Counted from the first letter of the stretch, positions 1 to 7,476 are shown. The stretch: DNA of 24,769 nucleotides from Clostridia bacterium (GCA_017480265.1 JAFVAZ010000008.1:1-24769); one strand, 5' to 3'. Notes: generated by a model from the letters alone, not told the origin. Translations and numbers: made by a program.

Positions 1-530
1 AATCGCTATGCAAAAAAGAAAAAAAGATCGTGGCTATAGGGGAAATCGGGCTAGATTACCACTACGATGATGCTCCTCCTGCAGATCTCCAAAAAGAAGC
101 CTTCGAGATGCAATTGACCTTGGCAAAAAATTTAGGTCTCCCGGTGATCATCCACTCACGCGACGCCACCCGTGACACCCTGGTACTTTTGAAAAAGCAT
201 AAGCCAGCCGGGGTAGTGCATTGCTTTTCCGGTAGTCTAGAGACAGCCAACGAAATCCTGAACCTAGGCATGTACATTGGCCTGGGCGGGACTGTCACAT
301 TCAAAAATGCTAAAAATCAACCCGCCGTCGCCCAAAGCATCCCCATTGATAGACTATTGCTCGAGACGGACGCGCCTTATATGGCTCCCGTTCCTTTCAG
401 GGGCAAAAGGTGTGATTCTTCTCTCATTAAATACACCGCCGCCAAGATTTGTGAACTACGCAACATTCCTTTGGAAGAATTACTCCACAACACAAAAATT
501 AACGCAGAAAGGCTATTTTTGAGGGTTTGA
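1..530 (+). CDS. tatD: TatD family metal-dependent hydrolase (5'-truncated)
   Basis: TatD-family enzymes are TIM-barrel metal-dependent hydrolases, described as DNases and possible quality-control nucleases in the cytoplasm. The reading frame is open to the first base of the window (first full codon at position 3), so the N-terminus lies outside; about 175 residues are visible of a usual ~255. Seen motifs: GEIGLDYH (metal-ligand Glu), IIHSRDA and VVHCFSG (metal-ligand His residues), and LLETDAPYMAP (catalytic Asp). A GTG at 30 opens an internal frame but is not the start, since family similarity continues upstream. The gene converges on rsmG with a 43-bp gap that holds a parS palindrome. Family assignment is firm; the exact substrate is not known. 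Confidence 0.93.
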   Translation, partial: SLCKKEKKIVAIGEIGLDYHYDDAPPADLQKEAFEMQLTLAKNLGLPVIIHSRDATRDTLVLLKKHKPAGVVHCFSGSLETANEILNLGMYIGLGGTVTFKNAKNQPAVAQSIPIDRLLLETDAPYMAPVPFRGKRCDSSLIKYTAAKICELRNIPLEELLHNTKINAERLFLRV

Positions 531-544
531 TTGCTATCTTATGA

Positions 545-577
545 AAAATGTTCCACGTGGAACATTTTCTTTTTTAT
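545..577. terminator. Possible bidirectional terminator overlapping parS site 1
   Basis: The 24-bp perfect palindrome around parS can fold into a roughly 10-bp stem with a minimal 4-nt loop. On + it is followed by a T-rich run (TTTTCTTTTTTAT); on the minus strand it ends in TTTTTC. It sits exactly between the convergent stops of tatD (530) and rsmG (574). The parS match is certain; terminator use is inferred, and the A/U-rich lower stem makes it weak. Confidence 0.4.
549..564. promoter_or_regulatory. parS: parS site 1 (ParB/Spo0J binding), perfect palindrome
   Basis: TGTTCCACGTGGAACA is a perfect 16-bp palindrome and differs by one base from the Bacillus subtilis parS consensus TGTTNCACGTGAAACA. 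The symmetry extends to 24 bp (545–568) through flanking AAAA and TTTT. It lies in the short gap between the convergent ends of tatD and rsmG. ParB spreads from such sites and loads SMC near the origin, which fits a position about 8 kb from oriC. The identical 16-mer recurs at 1695–1710. Confidence 0.9.
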
Positions 578-1296
578 AGCGGAGAACGTACAATCTTCTT
601 GCTACTTCTAGGGTATTCGTCATTTATTTTTTTCACTTTCCTTATCGTGATAATCGACCGCGAAGAATCATTTGGAATCTTGAATTTCTCTATTTTTTCT
701 ATTTTCCCTCCAAGTAAATCTACTGCTCGCTTTGCTTTATTCACTTCTTCCTCGCAATCGCCGCCTTTCATGGCTAAAAACACTCCGCCCACCTTCACCA
801 GCGGCAGACAATACTCCGCCAATACATCCAGAGCCGCTACCGCCCTAGCTACAGATACGTCGAATTTCTCCCTGAAGGTTTCTTTGTGCCCTGCCTCCTC
901 TGCTCTGGCATGGACCAACGTGATTTTTAGATTCAATCTTTTACTCAAATCCTGTAAAAAAGTCAACCTTTTATTTAAGCTGTCGATCAAAGTGACTTGC
1001 GCATCTTCTTTTATGATCTTTATCGGCACGCCGGGGAATCCTGCACCAGTGCCAACATCTACTAACTTGCACTTGCTTTCTGCCGGCAAATCCTTCAAAA
1101 CCGTCAAGCTATCAATGAAGTGCTTCACAATAACTCCTTCCAAATCTGTGATCGCTGTTAAGTTCATTTTTTCATTCCATTCCATTAGCAAATTATAATA
1201 TGCTTTAAATCTAGCAATGGCGCTATCTTGCACTGCTAAGCCTATTTTTTTTGCATTTTCAGTAAATATTTCCTCAAATGTCTTCACAGTTTCCAT
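574..1296 (-). CDS. rsmG: 16S rRNA (guanine527-N7)-methyltransferase RsmG
   Basis: RsmG (GidB) uses S-adenosylmethionine to methylate N7 of G527 in the 530 loop of 16S rRNA; loss of it gives low-level streptomycin resistance in many bacteria. The 240-residue protein matches the usual length. The SAM-binding motif I is visible as LVDVGTGAGFPGVPIKI at about residues 78–94, and the family element MEWNEKMNLTAITD lies just before it. The ATG at 1294–1296 overlaps the end of mnmG by 13 nt and has a GGGTGA ribosome site about 9 nt upstream, so the pair is translationally coupled. It is the last gene of the minus-strand mnmE–mnmG–rsmG run. In related bacteria parA/parB normally follow here, but a convergent tatD does instead. 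Confidence 0.97.
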   Translation of the reverse strand: METVKTFEEIFTENAKKIGLAVQDSAIARFKAYYNLLMEWNEKMNLTAITDLEGVIVKHFIDSLTVLKDLPAESKCKLVDVGTGAGFPGVPIKIIKEDAQVTLIDSLNKRLTFLQDLSKRLNLKITLVHARAEEAGHKETFREKFDVSVARAVAALDVLAEYCLPLVKVGGVFLAMKGGDCEEEVNKAKRAVDLLGGKIEKIEKFKIPNDSSRSIITIRKVKKINDEYPRSSKKIVRSPL

Positions 1297-3194
1297 TGTC
1301 TGCTTTCACCCTTTTTTGCGCTATTCGCTCTTTCTTTAGCTAACCAAATCAGCAAAACCGATACGTCCGCCGGAGTAACTCCCGATATCCTTGAAGCTTG
1401 CCCTATGTTTTCTGGTTTTATTTTGCTCAATTTTTCAATCGCTTCTAGCCGCAAGCCCTTTACCTGCGCATAATCCAGACTTTTTGGTAGCTTTTTTTCT
1501 TCCAGTTTTTTCATTCTTTCTATCTGAGAGAGCTGCTTTTTTATGTATCCTTCGTACTTTACTTCTATCTCAACCTTCTCAAAAATGCCCTCGTCTATTT
1601 GCGGCCTGGATTTGTCCACGCATTTCAGAGTTTCGTAATTAAGCTGTGGTCTTTTCATCAAATTATACAGACTTATCCCGCTTTCAACCTTCGATGTTCC
1701 ACGTGGAACAATCACATCATTAAGTTGCTTGGATGGCGGTATTATCGTGCTTTTGAGCCTTTGGATTTCTTCTTGTTTCTGCTTTTTTTTCTTTTTGAAT
1801 AGCTCATAACGTTCTTTGCTTATCAGACCTAACCTAAACCCTATGGGCGTCAATCGTTCATCGGCGTTATCCTGCCGCAAATACAGCCTATACTCCGCCC
1901 GCGACGTCATCATTCTGTATGGATCCATCACTCCCTTGGTCACCAGGTCGTCTATCAACGTGCCTATGTACGATGTGGAGCGATCCAATGTGAACTTTTC
2001 TTTTTTTTGAGCCTTCAACGCTGCATTTATGCCGGCAATCAAGCCTTGTGCAGCTGCTTCCTCATACCCTGAACTTCCGTTGAATTGCCCCGCTCCAAAC
2101 AATCCCGGATGATCCATGAATTCTAAAGATGAATCCATCTGGTTCGGGTCGACGCAGTCGTATTCTATCGCATAAGCACTCCGCATTATCAAAAGATTCT
2201 CAAAACCCTTGATGCTTCTATAAAATTGCAATTGCACATCCTCCGGCAAGCTAGAAGATAACCCCTGCAGATACATCTCCTGGGTTCCTTCGCCACAAGG
2301 CTCCACAAAAAGTTGGTGCCTTGTTTTATCCGCAAACCTGACCATTTTGTCTTCTATACTTGGGCAATATCTTGGTCCGGTCCCGGTGATCTCCCCGGAA
2401 TATAGTGGGGATCTTGATATATTATCAAGTATAATTCTTTTCGTGTTTTCGTTGGTCCAGCCTACGTAGCATTTTACTTTATTCTCGAGCTTATCTTTCG
2501 TCTCATAAGAAAAAGGAACAATGCGCTCATCTCCTACTTGCTCTTCCAGTTTGCTAAAATCAATGCTAGACCGCAGTGCTCTGGCTGGTGTGCCTGTTTT
2601 AAATCTCCTTAAGGTTAACCCCAACTTCCTCAATGCCTTTGATAAATAATTTGCAGGGAAAAGTCCGTCTGGCCCGCTCTCGTAAGAGATGTTGCCGATA
2701 AAAACTCTTCCATTTAAATACGTACCGGAAGCTATCACCACACACTTAGATGTATATACAGCCTCATTTCTGGTGGTTAATTCCCAAGTGGTGTCACCTT
2801 TTTGCTCTAGATCTACTATTTCGGCCTGACGTAAATCTAAATTTTCCTGCAATTCTAGCTTGTTTTTCATCACCCGCTTATATTTTTCTCGGTCTATCTG
2901 CACTCTCAGCGAATGCACCGCCGGACCTTTCCCCCTATTTAACATCCTGCTCTGCAGGCAACACTCATCTGCTGTTTTGCCGATCTCTCCCCCCAGCGCA
3001 TCCACTTCCCTTACAAGGTGCCCTTTGGCTGTCCCTCCTATAGAAGGGTTGCACGGGCAATTACCTACTGCATCCATATTTATTGTAAAAACAGCGGTCT
3101 TGGCGCCTAATCTGGCGGATGCCAAACCTGCTTCTATCCCTGCGTGTCCGGCTCCTATCACCGCTACATCGTAATCTCCTGCTTTATACTTCAT
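1284..3194 (-). CDS. mnmG: tRNA uridine-5-carboxymethylaminomethyl modification enzyme MnmG (GidA)
   Basis: MnmG is the FAD- and NADH-dependent partner of MnmE; together they build the (carboxymethyl)aminomethyl group at U34 of tRNAs reading split codon boxes. The 636-residue length is typical (~630). Seen: the dinucleotide-binding motif GAGHAGIEAG near residues 15–24, CNPSIGG around residue 47, GTYLNG, and the C-terminal helical domain with GQASRISGVTPADVSVL. The ATG start is preceded by AGGAGA. The stop overlaps the rsmG start by 13 nt, and the start lies 28 nt from the mnmE stop, so the partner enzymes are made from one transcript. Oddity: a complete parS palindrome sits in the coding sequence at 1695–1710 and encodes Val-Pro-Arg-Gly in the linker before the C-terminal domain. 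Confidence 0.98.
   Translation of the reverse strand: MKYKAGDYDVAVIGAGHAGIEAGLASARLGAKTAVFTINMDAVGNCPCNPSIGGTAKGHLVREVDALGGEIGKTADECCLQSRMLNRGKGPAVHSLRVQIDREKYKRVMKNKLELQENLDLRQAEIVDLEQKGDTTWELTTRNEAVYTSKCVVIASGTYLNGRVFIGNISYESGPDGLFPANYLSKALRKLGLTLRRFKTGTPARALRSSIDFSKLEEQVGDERIVPFSYETKDKLENKVKCYVGWTNENTKRIILDNISRSPLYSGEITGTGPRYCPSIEDKMVRFADKTRHQLFVEPCGEGTQEMYLQGLSSSLPEDVQLQFYRSIKGFENLLIMRSAYAIEYDCVDPNQMDSSLEFMDHPGLFGAGQFNGSSGYEEAAAQGLIAGINAALKAQKKEKFTLDRSTSYIGTLIDDLVTKGVMDPYRMMTSRAEYRLYLRQDNADERLTPIGFRLGLISKERYELFKKKKKQKQEEIQRLKSTIIPPSKQLNDVIVPRGTSKVESGISLYNLMKRPQLNYETLKCVDKSRPQIDEGIFEKVEIEVKYEGYIKKQLSQIERMKKLEEKKLPKSLDYAQVKGLRLEAIEKLSKIKPENIGQASRISGVTPADVSVLLIWLAKERANSAKKGESRQWKL
1695..1710. 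promoter_or_regulatory. parS: parS site 2, inside mnmG
   Basis: The same 16-bp palindrome as at 549 (TGTTCCACGTGGAACA) occurs within mnmG, read on the coding strand as codons for I/V-Pro-Arg-Gly-Thr. Two identical 16-bp palindromes 1.15 kb apart, about 7 kb from the origin, are not expected by chance. ParB binding inside coding sequence is well known in Bacillus, where several parS sites are intragenic. Confidence 0.9.
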
Positions 3195-3222
3195 GTTTGT
3201 CTCCTTTTGCCTTTATATTCCC

Positions 3223-4590
3223 TCACTTGCCTACACAAAACCTTGAAAAGACCTCGTTCGTTACTACCTCGCTAACTCGTTCTCCCGTCAGGAGTAGCAG
3301 TTCTTCTATGGCTTCTTCAATCAAAACTTCAATCGCATCTAGCGTCATCTCCTGCTGCACTGCATCTAAGGCTTCTTTTACCGAATTTAGGGCTTTTTTC
3401 GCACATTCAAACTGTCGCCTGTTAAACAAAAAACCATCATCCAGATCAATCTGCTCTACCTTTATTATGTCAGCTATAGCTGCCGCTAGGTCTTTGACGC
3501 CGCTTCCGGTTTCTGCAGAGATAAAAACTTGCCTTTTCAGCTTTTTTGCAAGCTTTTTGTAGTCAAACTTTATGTCTAGATCAGATTTATTTAAAATTGC
3601 AATGGTTTTTGAAGGATCCACATTTTCAACTAACTCTAAATCTTCTGTTGATAAATCTCTAGAAAGATCAAAAACAGCAAAGATTAAATCTGCCGTATTT
3701 ATTTTATCTTTGGCCCTTTTTACTCCTATCTGTTCTATTACATCGTTGGTATCCCTTATCCCTGCTGTATCAGATATCTTCAAAATGAAATCTCCCAAAG
3801 AAATCGTCTCTTCCACTATATCTCTCGTTGTCCCAGGTAAATCTGTGACTATGCTTTTTTCTTGTCCCACCAAATAGTTCATCAGTGTAGATTTCCCTAC
3901 ATTTGGTTTTCCTATTATCACGGTGTCTACTCCTTCTTTTATGATTTTCCCCGCTTCATAGGTTCCCAGCAATGCCTCTAGGTCGTTGGAGATCTCCTCC
4001 AGGCGATCTTTCAAGTTTTCTGATCCGAGCCCCGGGATATCTTCATCCGGGTAATCTGAATATGCAGATAAATGGGATGCTATGTTTAGCAGCTCTTTCT
4101 TTACTTTTTCGATCTTTTTGCTTAATGCCCCATCTTTGGCCGCTAGGGCAGCTTTCGCGGCTTTTTTCCCTTGCGCAGATATTATATCCATCACAGATTC
4201 TGCTTCGGTCAGATCTAGCTTACCATTTAAGTATGCCCGCTGCGTGAATTCTCCCGGCGAAGCTAAGCTTGCACCGCTATCCAGTACTAGCTTCAAGATC
4301 ATCTCGGATATATAAATCCCTCCGTGACACTGGATCTCTACCACGTCTTCTCCCGTATAACTATGCGGAGAAGTAAACTTTAGGACAATGACCTCATCAA
4401 GGTACTCATCTTTATCGTAGATTTTTCCATATAAGGCTTGGTATCCTTCTATATCTTTTATTTTTGACCCGTTTGCTGACTTAAATATCTTATCTGCAAT
4501 TTCTATCGAATCGCTGCCGGATATCTTTATTATGCTCACTCCGGATTGCCCTCTAGCCGTAGCTATGGCCGCTATGGTATCATTTTTCAT
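3223..4590 (-). CDS. mnmE: tRNA modification GTPase MnmE (TrmE)
   Basis: MnmE is a potassium-activated GTPase that acts with MnmG in wobble-uridine modification. Seen in order: the N-terminal formyl-tetrahydrofolate-binding domain (starting MKNDTIAAIATARG), the G domain with GKPNVGKST (P-loop), DLPGTTRD, DTAG and NKSD, and the C-terminal CVGK, whose Cys is the conserved catalytic-site residue. I chose the ATG at 4588–4590 because the family normally starts M-x-DTIAAI. A GTG at 4597–4599, three codons earlier, is also possible, but its GGG sits only 3 nt away. The resulting ~455 residues fit the family. It lies upstream of mnmG with a 28-nt gap, and 112 bp separate it from jag. Confidence 0.97.
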   Translation of the reverse strand: MKNDTIAAIATARGQSGVSIIKISGSDSIEIADKIFKSANGSKIKDIEGYQALYGKIYDKDEYLDEVIVLKFTSPHSYTGEDVVEIQCHGGIYISEMILKLVLDSGASLASPGEFTQRAYLNGKLDLTEAESVMDIISAQGKKAAKAALAAKDGALSKKIEKVKKELLNIASHLSAYSDYPDEDIPGLGSENLKDRLEEISNDLEALLGTYEAGKIIKEGVDTVIIGKPNVGKSTLMNYLVGQEKSIVTDLPGTTRDIVEETISLGDFILKISDTAGIRDTNDVIEQIGVKRAKDKINTADLIFAVFDLSRDLSTEDLELVENVDPSKTIAILNKSDLDIKFDYKKLAKKLKRQVFISAETGSGVKDLAAAIADIIKVEQIDLDDGFLFNRRQFECAKKALNSVKEALDAVQQEMTLDAIEVLIEEAIEELLLLTGERVSEVVTNEVFSRFCVGK

Positions 4591-4639
4591 TTTTGCCACT
4601 TTCCCTTTTTTAGAATCTCACAAACTCTGCGTACTGCAA

Positions 4640-4675
4640 AATCCCCCGGAACTATAGCAATAATCCCGGGGAACG
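4640..4675 (-). terminator. Weak hairpin between jag and mnmE
   Basis: CCCCGG at 4644–4649 pairs with CCGGGG at 4666–4671 around a 16-nt loop. On the minus strand the stem is followed by GATTTTGC, a short U run. It could be a weak terminator or attenuator in the jag–mnmE gap. Only six G·C pairs support it and the U run is poor, so the call is tentative. Confidence 0.3.
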
Positions 4676-4702
4676 TTTAAATTATGATTTGGTAAAAATC
4701 AG

Positions 4703-5332
4703 CTACCCATCAACTTTTTCTACTATGATATGACGCTCTAAACCTTCGCCTTCTGAATAAGACTTCACCCCGTCTATGTTCTCTATAGCTAAATGGATGA
4801 CACGTCTTTCGTAAGGGGTCATGGGCTCCAGTACTGTTTTTACGCCACTTTTTAAGGTTCTATTCGCTATTTTTTTGGCTAGTTCCTCCAAGGTTTTCTC
4901 TCTTCTGTCTCTATAGTCCCCTGCATTTATAGTTAACCTGAAATACTGTTTTTCGCCGCTATTTGCCACCAAACCTGCTAAATATTGAATGTCATCGAGC
5001 AGCTTACCTCTTTTGCCTATGATGGGGCTCAGCCTTTTCCCTAGTATATGTAGTTCTGCTGCATTTTCTTTTTCTTCCATCTCTATCGTAAAGTTCTTTA
5101 GCCCAAATTCCTTTAAAACTTCCTCTACATAATCAGCAGCCAATTTGCCAGGCGTAGACTCCACGAAGGCCCTAACTTTTGCGGGTTTTCCGCCAAATAT
5201 CCCCAGTGTTTTTTTTGTAGGAACTTGTATAACTTCAAATTTGATGTCTTTGTTTTCTTCCCCTAGATTCATTTTTGCTTGTTCTTGCGCTAGATTTATG
5301 GTTTCTCCTATGCCGATAGCTTCTTTTATCAA
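4703..5332 (-). CDS. jag: RNA-binding protein Jag/KhpB (Jag-N, KH and R3H domains)
   Basis: Jag (KhpB/EloR) is a cytoplasmic RNA-binding protein that in streptococci works with KhpA in cell elongation and division control. The 209 residues carry a Jag-N domain (IKEAIGIGETINLAQEQAK), a KH domain with GKRGKLLDDIQYLAGLV around residues 115–135, and a C-terminal R3H domain (LEPMTPYERRVIHLAIEN). The start is a TTG at 5330–5332, supported by GGAGG nine nt upstream; the family Jag-N begins at this point and no nearby ATG fits. It sits downstream of yidC, as in most Firmicutes, but has its own likely promoter at 5368–5396, so jag–mnmE–mnmG–rsmG may form a separate transcript. Confidence 0.93.
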   Translation of the reverse strand: MIKEAIGIGETINLAQEQAKMNLGEENKDIKFEVIQVPTKKTLGIFGGKPAKVRAFVESTPGKLAADYVEEVLKEFGLKNFTIEMEEKENAAELHILGKRLSPIIGKRGKLLDDIQYLAGLVANSGEKQYFRLTINAGDYRDRREKTLEELAKKIANRTLKSGVKTVLEPMTPYERRVIHLAIENIDGVKSYSEGEGLERHIIVEKVDG

Positions 5333-5367
5333 ATCCTTATCCCTCCAAAGTCACCTTTTTAAACTTT

Positions 5368-5396
5368 ATTATACTACTATAAAACTATGATAGCAA
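5368..5396 (-). promoter_or_regulatory. SigA-type promoter for jag (–mnmE–mnmG–rsmG)
   Basis: On the minus strand TTGCTA (complement of 5391–5396), a 17-nt spacer and a perfect TATAAT (complement of 5368–5373) lie 36–64 nt upstream of the jag TTG start. The –35 matches four of six consensus bases. Spacing and position fit a housekeeping promoter. Confidence 0.55.
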
Positions 5397-5455
5397 AAAA
5401 ATCTTTCAATTACAATTTTATTAATAGCAAAAAAGCCAACTAAAAGGTTCCCTCT

Positions 5456-6385
5456 TTACATTCTGCCAACTTTAGATTCTTGTACTTCTAACAATGCTAC
5501 TCTGGCTGCTTCCTCTTTTGCTGCCAAGATATGCACGTTAAAAAATTTCCAAACGATAAAAGTCTGCACTATATTTAGTATATTGAATACAATGTAGTAA
5601 AAACCCACGCCGGCCGGTACATTAAAGACAAATAGAATATATGGCACAGACATAAAATACGGCAGAAACTTCATGCAGCCCGGTCCTTCACTACCCGGCA
5701 TGGTGTTTAGCTTCTGGTTTATAAATACCGCAATAAAGTTTGTTACTATACAAAGGACCGGTAAAATCCAAATGAAATCTAAAAAAGAGCTGCCGTTAGG
5801 CGTTAAGCTCAGATCCAGCCCAAAAAGATGAAAGCCTTTATTAAAATCTGCTATCGCGTTTTTTTCGGTATCATTAAACATCAGCAGAGAATCTTGATAT
5901 GCCGGAAAATATTTAATAACATTCAACTGCGAGTAGTATGAGTTAAAGTTCACCTTCTCGCCAACTAATGGCTTTAATATACTTACAGCTTCAGCGATTT
6001 TATTTGCAGATATATGAAACATATTAGTCAAAGGCTGCGCTATAGAGAATAAAACGCCCATAAAAGCAAACATCGGTATAAACTGCGGCAAACATCCACC
6101 GGCAGGGTTTATCCCTTCCTTTTGATATAGTTTGGTTATTTCTTCGTTTAGCTTCTGTCGATCACTTTTATATCTCTTTTCTAATTCCAGCCTCTTTTTA
6201 TTTAACCTCATTGATTTTACCATGGCTTTTCTGCCTTTGATATCAAAAGGAAACATACATGCTTTTACAAAAATAGTAAAGCACACAACAGCCAAAGCGT
6301 AATTATCAAATAAATCAAAAAAAAGCCATAATATGTACCCAATAAATTGACCTATGCTATTTCCTATATTGAACAAAAACTGCAT
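5456..6385 (-). CDS. yidC: Membrane protein insertase YidC/SpoIIIJ (Oxa1 family)
   Basis: YidC inserts membrane proteins into the cytoplasmic membrane, alone or with SecYEG. The 309-residue protein has the five-segment Gram-positive layout: a first segment near residues 25–50, a charged cytoplasmic hairpin (KKRLELEKRYKSDRQKLNEE), then GGCLPQFIPMFAFMGVLFS and further hydrophobic segments. The start ATG is preceded by GGAGGG. There is no lipobox cysteine at the N-terminus, unlike B. subtilis SpoIIIJ. The residue that is normally Arg in the hydrophilic groove (B. subtilis R73) reads Lys here (FTIFVKACMFPF). It lies 21 nt after yidD in the rpmH–rnpA–yidD–yidC cluster. Confidence 0.96.
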   Translation of the reverse strand: MQFLFNIGNSIGQFIGYILWLFFDLFDNYALAVVCFTIFVKACMFPFDIKGRKAMVKSMRLNKKRLELEKRYKSDRQKLNEEITKLYQKEGINPAGGCLPQFIPMFAFMGVLFSIAQPLTNMFHISANKIAEAVSILKPLVGEKVNFNSYYSQLNVIKYFPAYQDSLLMFNDTEKNAIADFNKGFHLFGLDLSLTPNGSSFLDFIWILPVLCIVTNFIAVFINQKLNTMPGSEGPGCMKFLPYFMSVPYILFVFNVPAGVGFYYIVFNILNIVQTFIVWKFFNVHILAAKEEAARVALLEVQESKVGRM

Positions 6386-6406
6386 AAAACCCTCCGTATG
6401 TTACTA

Positions 6407-6667
6407 TTATAGTTTTCTTCTTTTCTTGCTTTTTATATCCGGTACGGGATCATACCCACCGCTAAAAAGCGGAGTACAGCGAAGCAATCTACACACCGCC
6501 AAACCAATTCCCCTGCAAATCCCTAGTCGTTCTATTGCCTCTATCGCATATTGTGAGCAAGTGGGGTAAAATCTACATCGCAGTGGCTTTTGGGGCGAGA
6601 TGTTCTTTTGATAAAATCTAATTGCGTTTATTATCATATTTTTAATCAGATTATTTATTTTTTTCAT
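6407..6667 (-). CDS. yidD: Membrane protein insertion efficiency factor YidD
   Basis: YidD is a small membrane-associated protein that aids YidC-dependent insertion. The family signature is clear: RFYQKNISPQKPLRCRFYPTCSQYAIEAIE, with its conserved cysteines, and SGGYDPVP near the end. I chose the ATG at 6665–6667 (86 residues) because other members start at MKK, with an AAAAGG site nine nt upstream. An ATG at 6688 would add seven residues but has a poor ribosome site. With this start the gene overlaps the rnpA end by 17 nt, suggesting translational coupling. Confidence 0.95.
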   Translation of the reverse strand: MKKINNLIKNMIINAIRFYQKNISPQKPLRCRFYPTCSQYAIEAIERLGICRGIGLAVCRLLRCTPLFSGGYDPVPDIKSKKRRKL

Positions 6668-7034
6668 GATATCTGCCTTTTCGGTCATACTTTGACTTCT
6701 CTACATCAAAGATAAGTTTACGAACACTTTTTTCCATAATTTTGTGAAGCTGGGTGCTTTTTGCATTCTTTATGCCCTGCCTCGCCACAAAAATTATATC
6801 ATAGTTTCCCGTGATCTCTGAGAGTATATTCCTTGCAGCTTCTCTGATGATCCTCCTGGCCCGGTTTCTCTCTGGTGAGTTCCCCACTTTTTTACTTGCG
6901 GTTATGCCCACTCTTATGCCTTTCTTGTAGTTACTGTAGACATACACAACCAGGTCCCTCGCCACAAAGTTTTTACCCCTAGAATATACCTTGTTAAAGT
7001 CTTTTCGCTTTTTTACAGATACTAACTTAACCAT
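6651..7034 (-). CDS. rnpA: Ribonuclease P protein component
   Basis: RnpA is the protein cofactor of RNase P, which matures tRNA 5' ends with the RNA subunit rnpB. The 127 residues include the basic N-terminal KKRKDFNKVYSRG, the central cleft and the hallmark RNR motif (ERNRARRIIREAAR, residues 55–68). The ATG at 7034 has an AGAGGA site about 12 nt upstream, slightly long. It follows rpmH by 75 nt, with a hairpin and U-rich tract between them that probably reduces rnpA expression relative to L34. It overlaps yidD by 17 nt. Confidence 0.96.
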   Translation of the reverse strand: MVKLVSVKKRKDFNKVYSRGKNFVARDLVVYVYSNYKKGIRVGITASKKVGNSPERNRARRIIREAARNILSEITGNYDIIFVARQGIKNAKSTQLHKIMEKSVRKLIFDVEKSKYDRKGRYHEKNK

Positions 7035-7061
7035 ATCAATAAATGTCCTCTGGTTCGGTTA

Positions 7062-7100
7062 TTTTAATAAATAAAGACCACTCGTAAAGCATGAGCGGCC
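7062..7100 (-). terminator. Intrinsic terminator/attenuator between rpmH and rnpA
   Basis: On the minus strand GGCCGCTCAT pairs with ACGAGTGGTC across a GCTTT loop (two G·U pairs, one mismatch), followed by TTTATTTATTAAAA. It starts 9 nt after the rpmH stop. As rnpA has no clear promoter of its own, partial read-through is likely, giving more L34 mRNA than RnpA mRNA. Confidence 0.6.
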
Positions 7101-7109
7101 TCAACTCAA

Positions 7110-7244
7110 CTAGTACGACAAACGCTTTCTGCCTTTTCTTCTTCTGCGCGCCAATACTTTTCTACCGTTTCTATCAGACATTCTCTTTCTGAACCCATGC
7201 TCCTTTTGTCTGTGGAGCTTTTTGGGTTGATAGGTTCTCAACAT
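7110..7244 (-). CDS. rpmH: Large ribosomal subunit protein bL34
   Basis: The 44-residue, strongly basic protein reads MLRTYQPKKLHRQKEHGFRK onward and ends KGRKRLSY, the standard bL34 sequence of the large ribosomal subunit. The ATG at 7242–7244 has GGGGAGG eight nt upstream, one of the strongest ribosome sites in the window. A consensus promoter lies 40–70 nt upstream (7285–7314). It is the first gene of the leftward cluster and faces away from dnaA, the arrangement conserved across most bacteria. Confidence 0.97.
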   Translation of the reverse strand: MLRTYQPKKLHRQKEHGFRKRMSDRNGRKVLARRRRKGRKRLSY

Positions 7245-7284
7245 AAAAAATACCTCCCCGTTCAAAATTTTTACTTTTTTTATT

Positions 7285-7314
7285 ATTATATAGTAGCCCC
7301 TACGTCTTTGTCAA
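7285..7314 (-). promoter_or_regulatory. Strong SigA promoter for rpmH
   Basis: Minus strand: perfect TTGACA (complement of 7309–7314), an 18-nt spacer and perfect TATAAT (complement of 7285–7290). It leads into the rpmH ribosome site 35–45 nt downstream. This is the best promoter match in the window, as expected for a ribosomal protein gene. Confidence 0.85.
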
Positions 7315-7476
7315 GTTGTTTTTCTTTATGGTTTTCCAATATTAAATCCTCAAAACCTTAATACGCAGGATCTTTATGGAATCTTAACTAAATAACATTT
7401 TTTCCGCTTATCTTCTCTTGCCCCTTTTTACTGCTTTTGCCCCTTAATCCAACTTGTGTCCGGAGGTTTAGCTTAT

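Noticed and set aside
548..1198. 216-residue + strand ORF opposite rsmG, starting within parS 1
   Set aside because: It is antisense to the well-supported rsmG, has a low-complexity Ser/Phe-rich composition typical of shadow frames, and has no ribosome site; its start lies in the parS palindrome.
3119..3562. 147-residue + strand ORF across the mnmG–mnmE junction
   Set aside because: Antisense to two genes with intact motifs; Ser/Leu-rich shadow frame.
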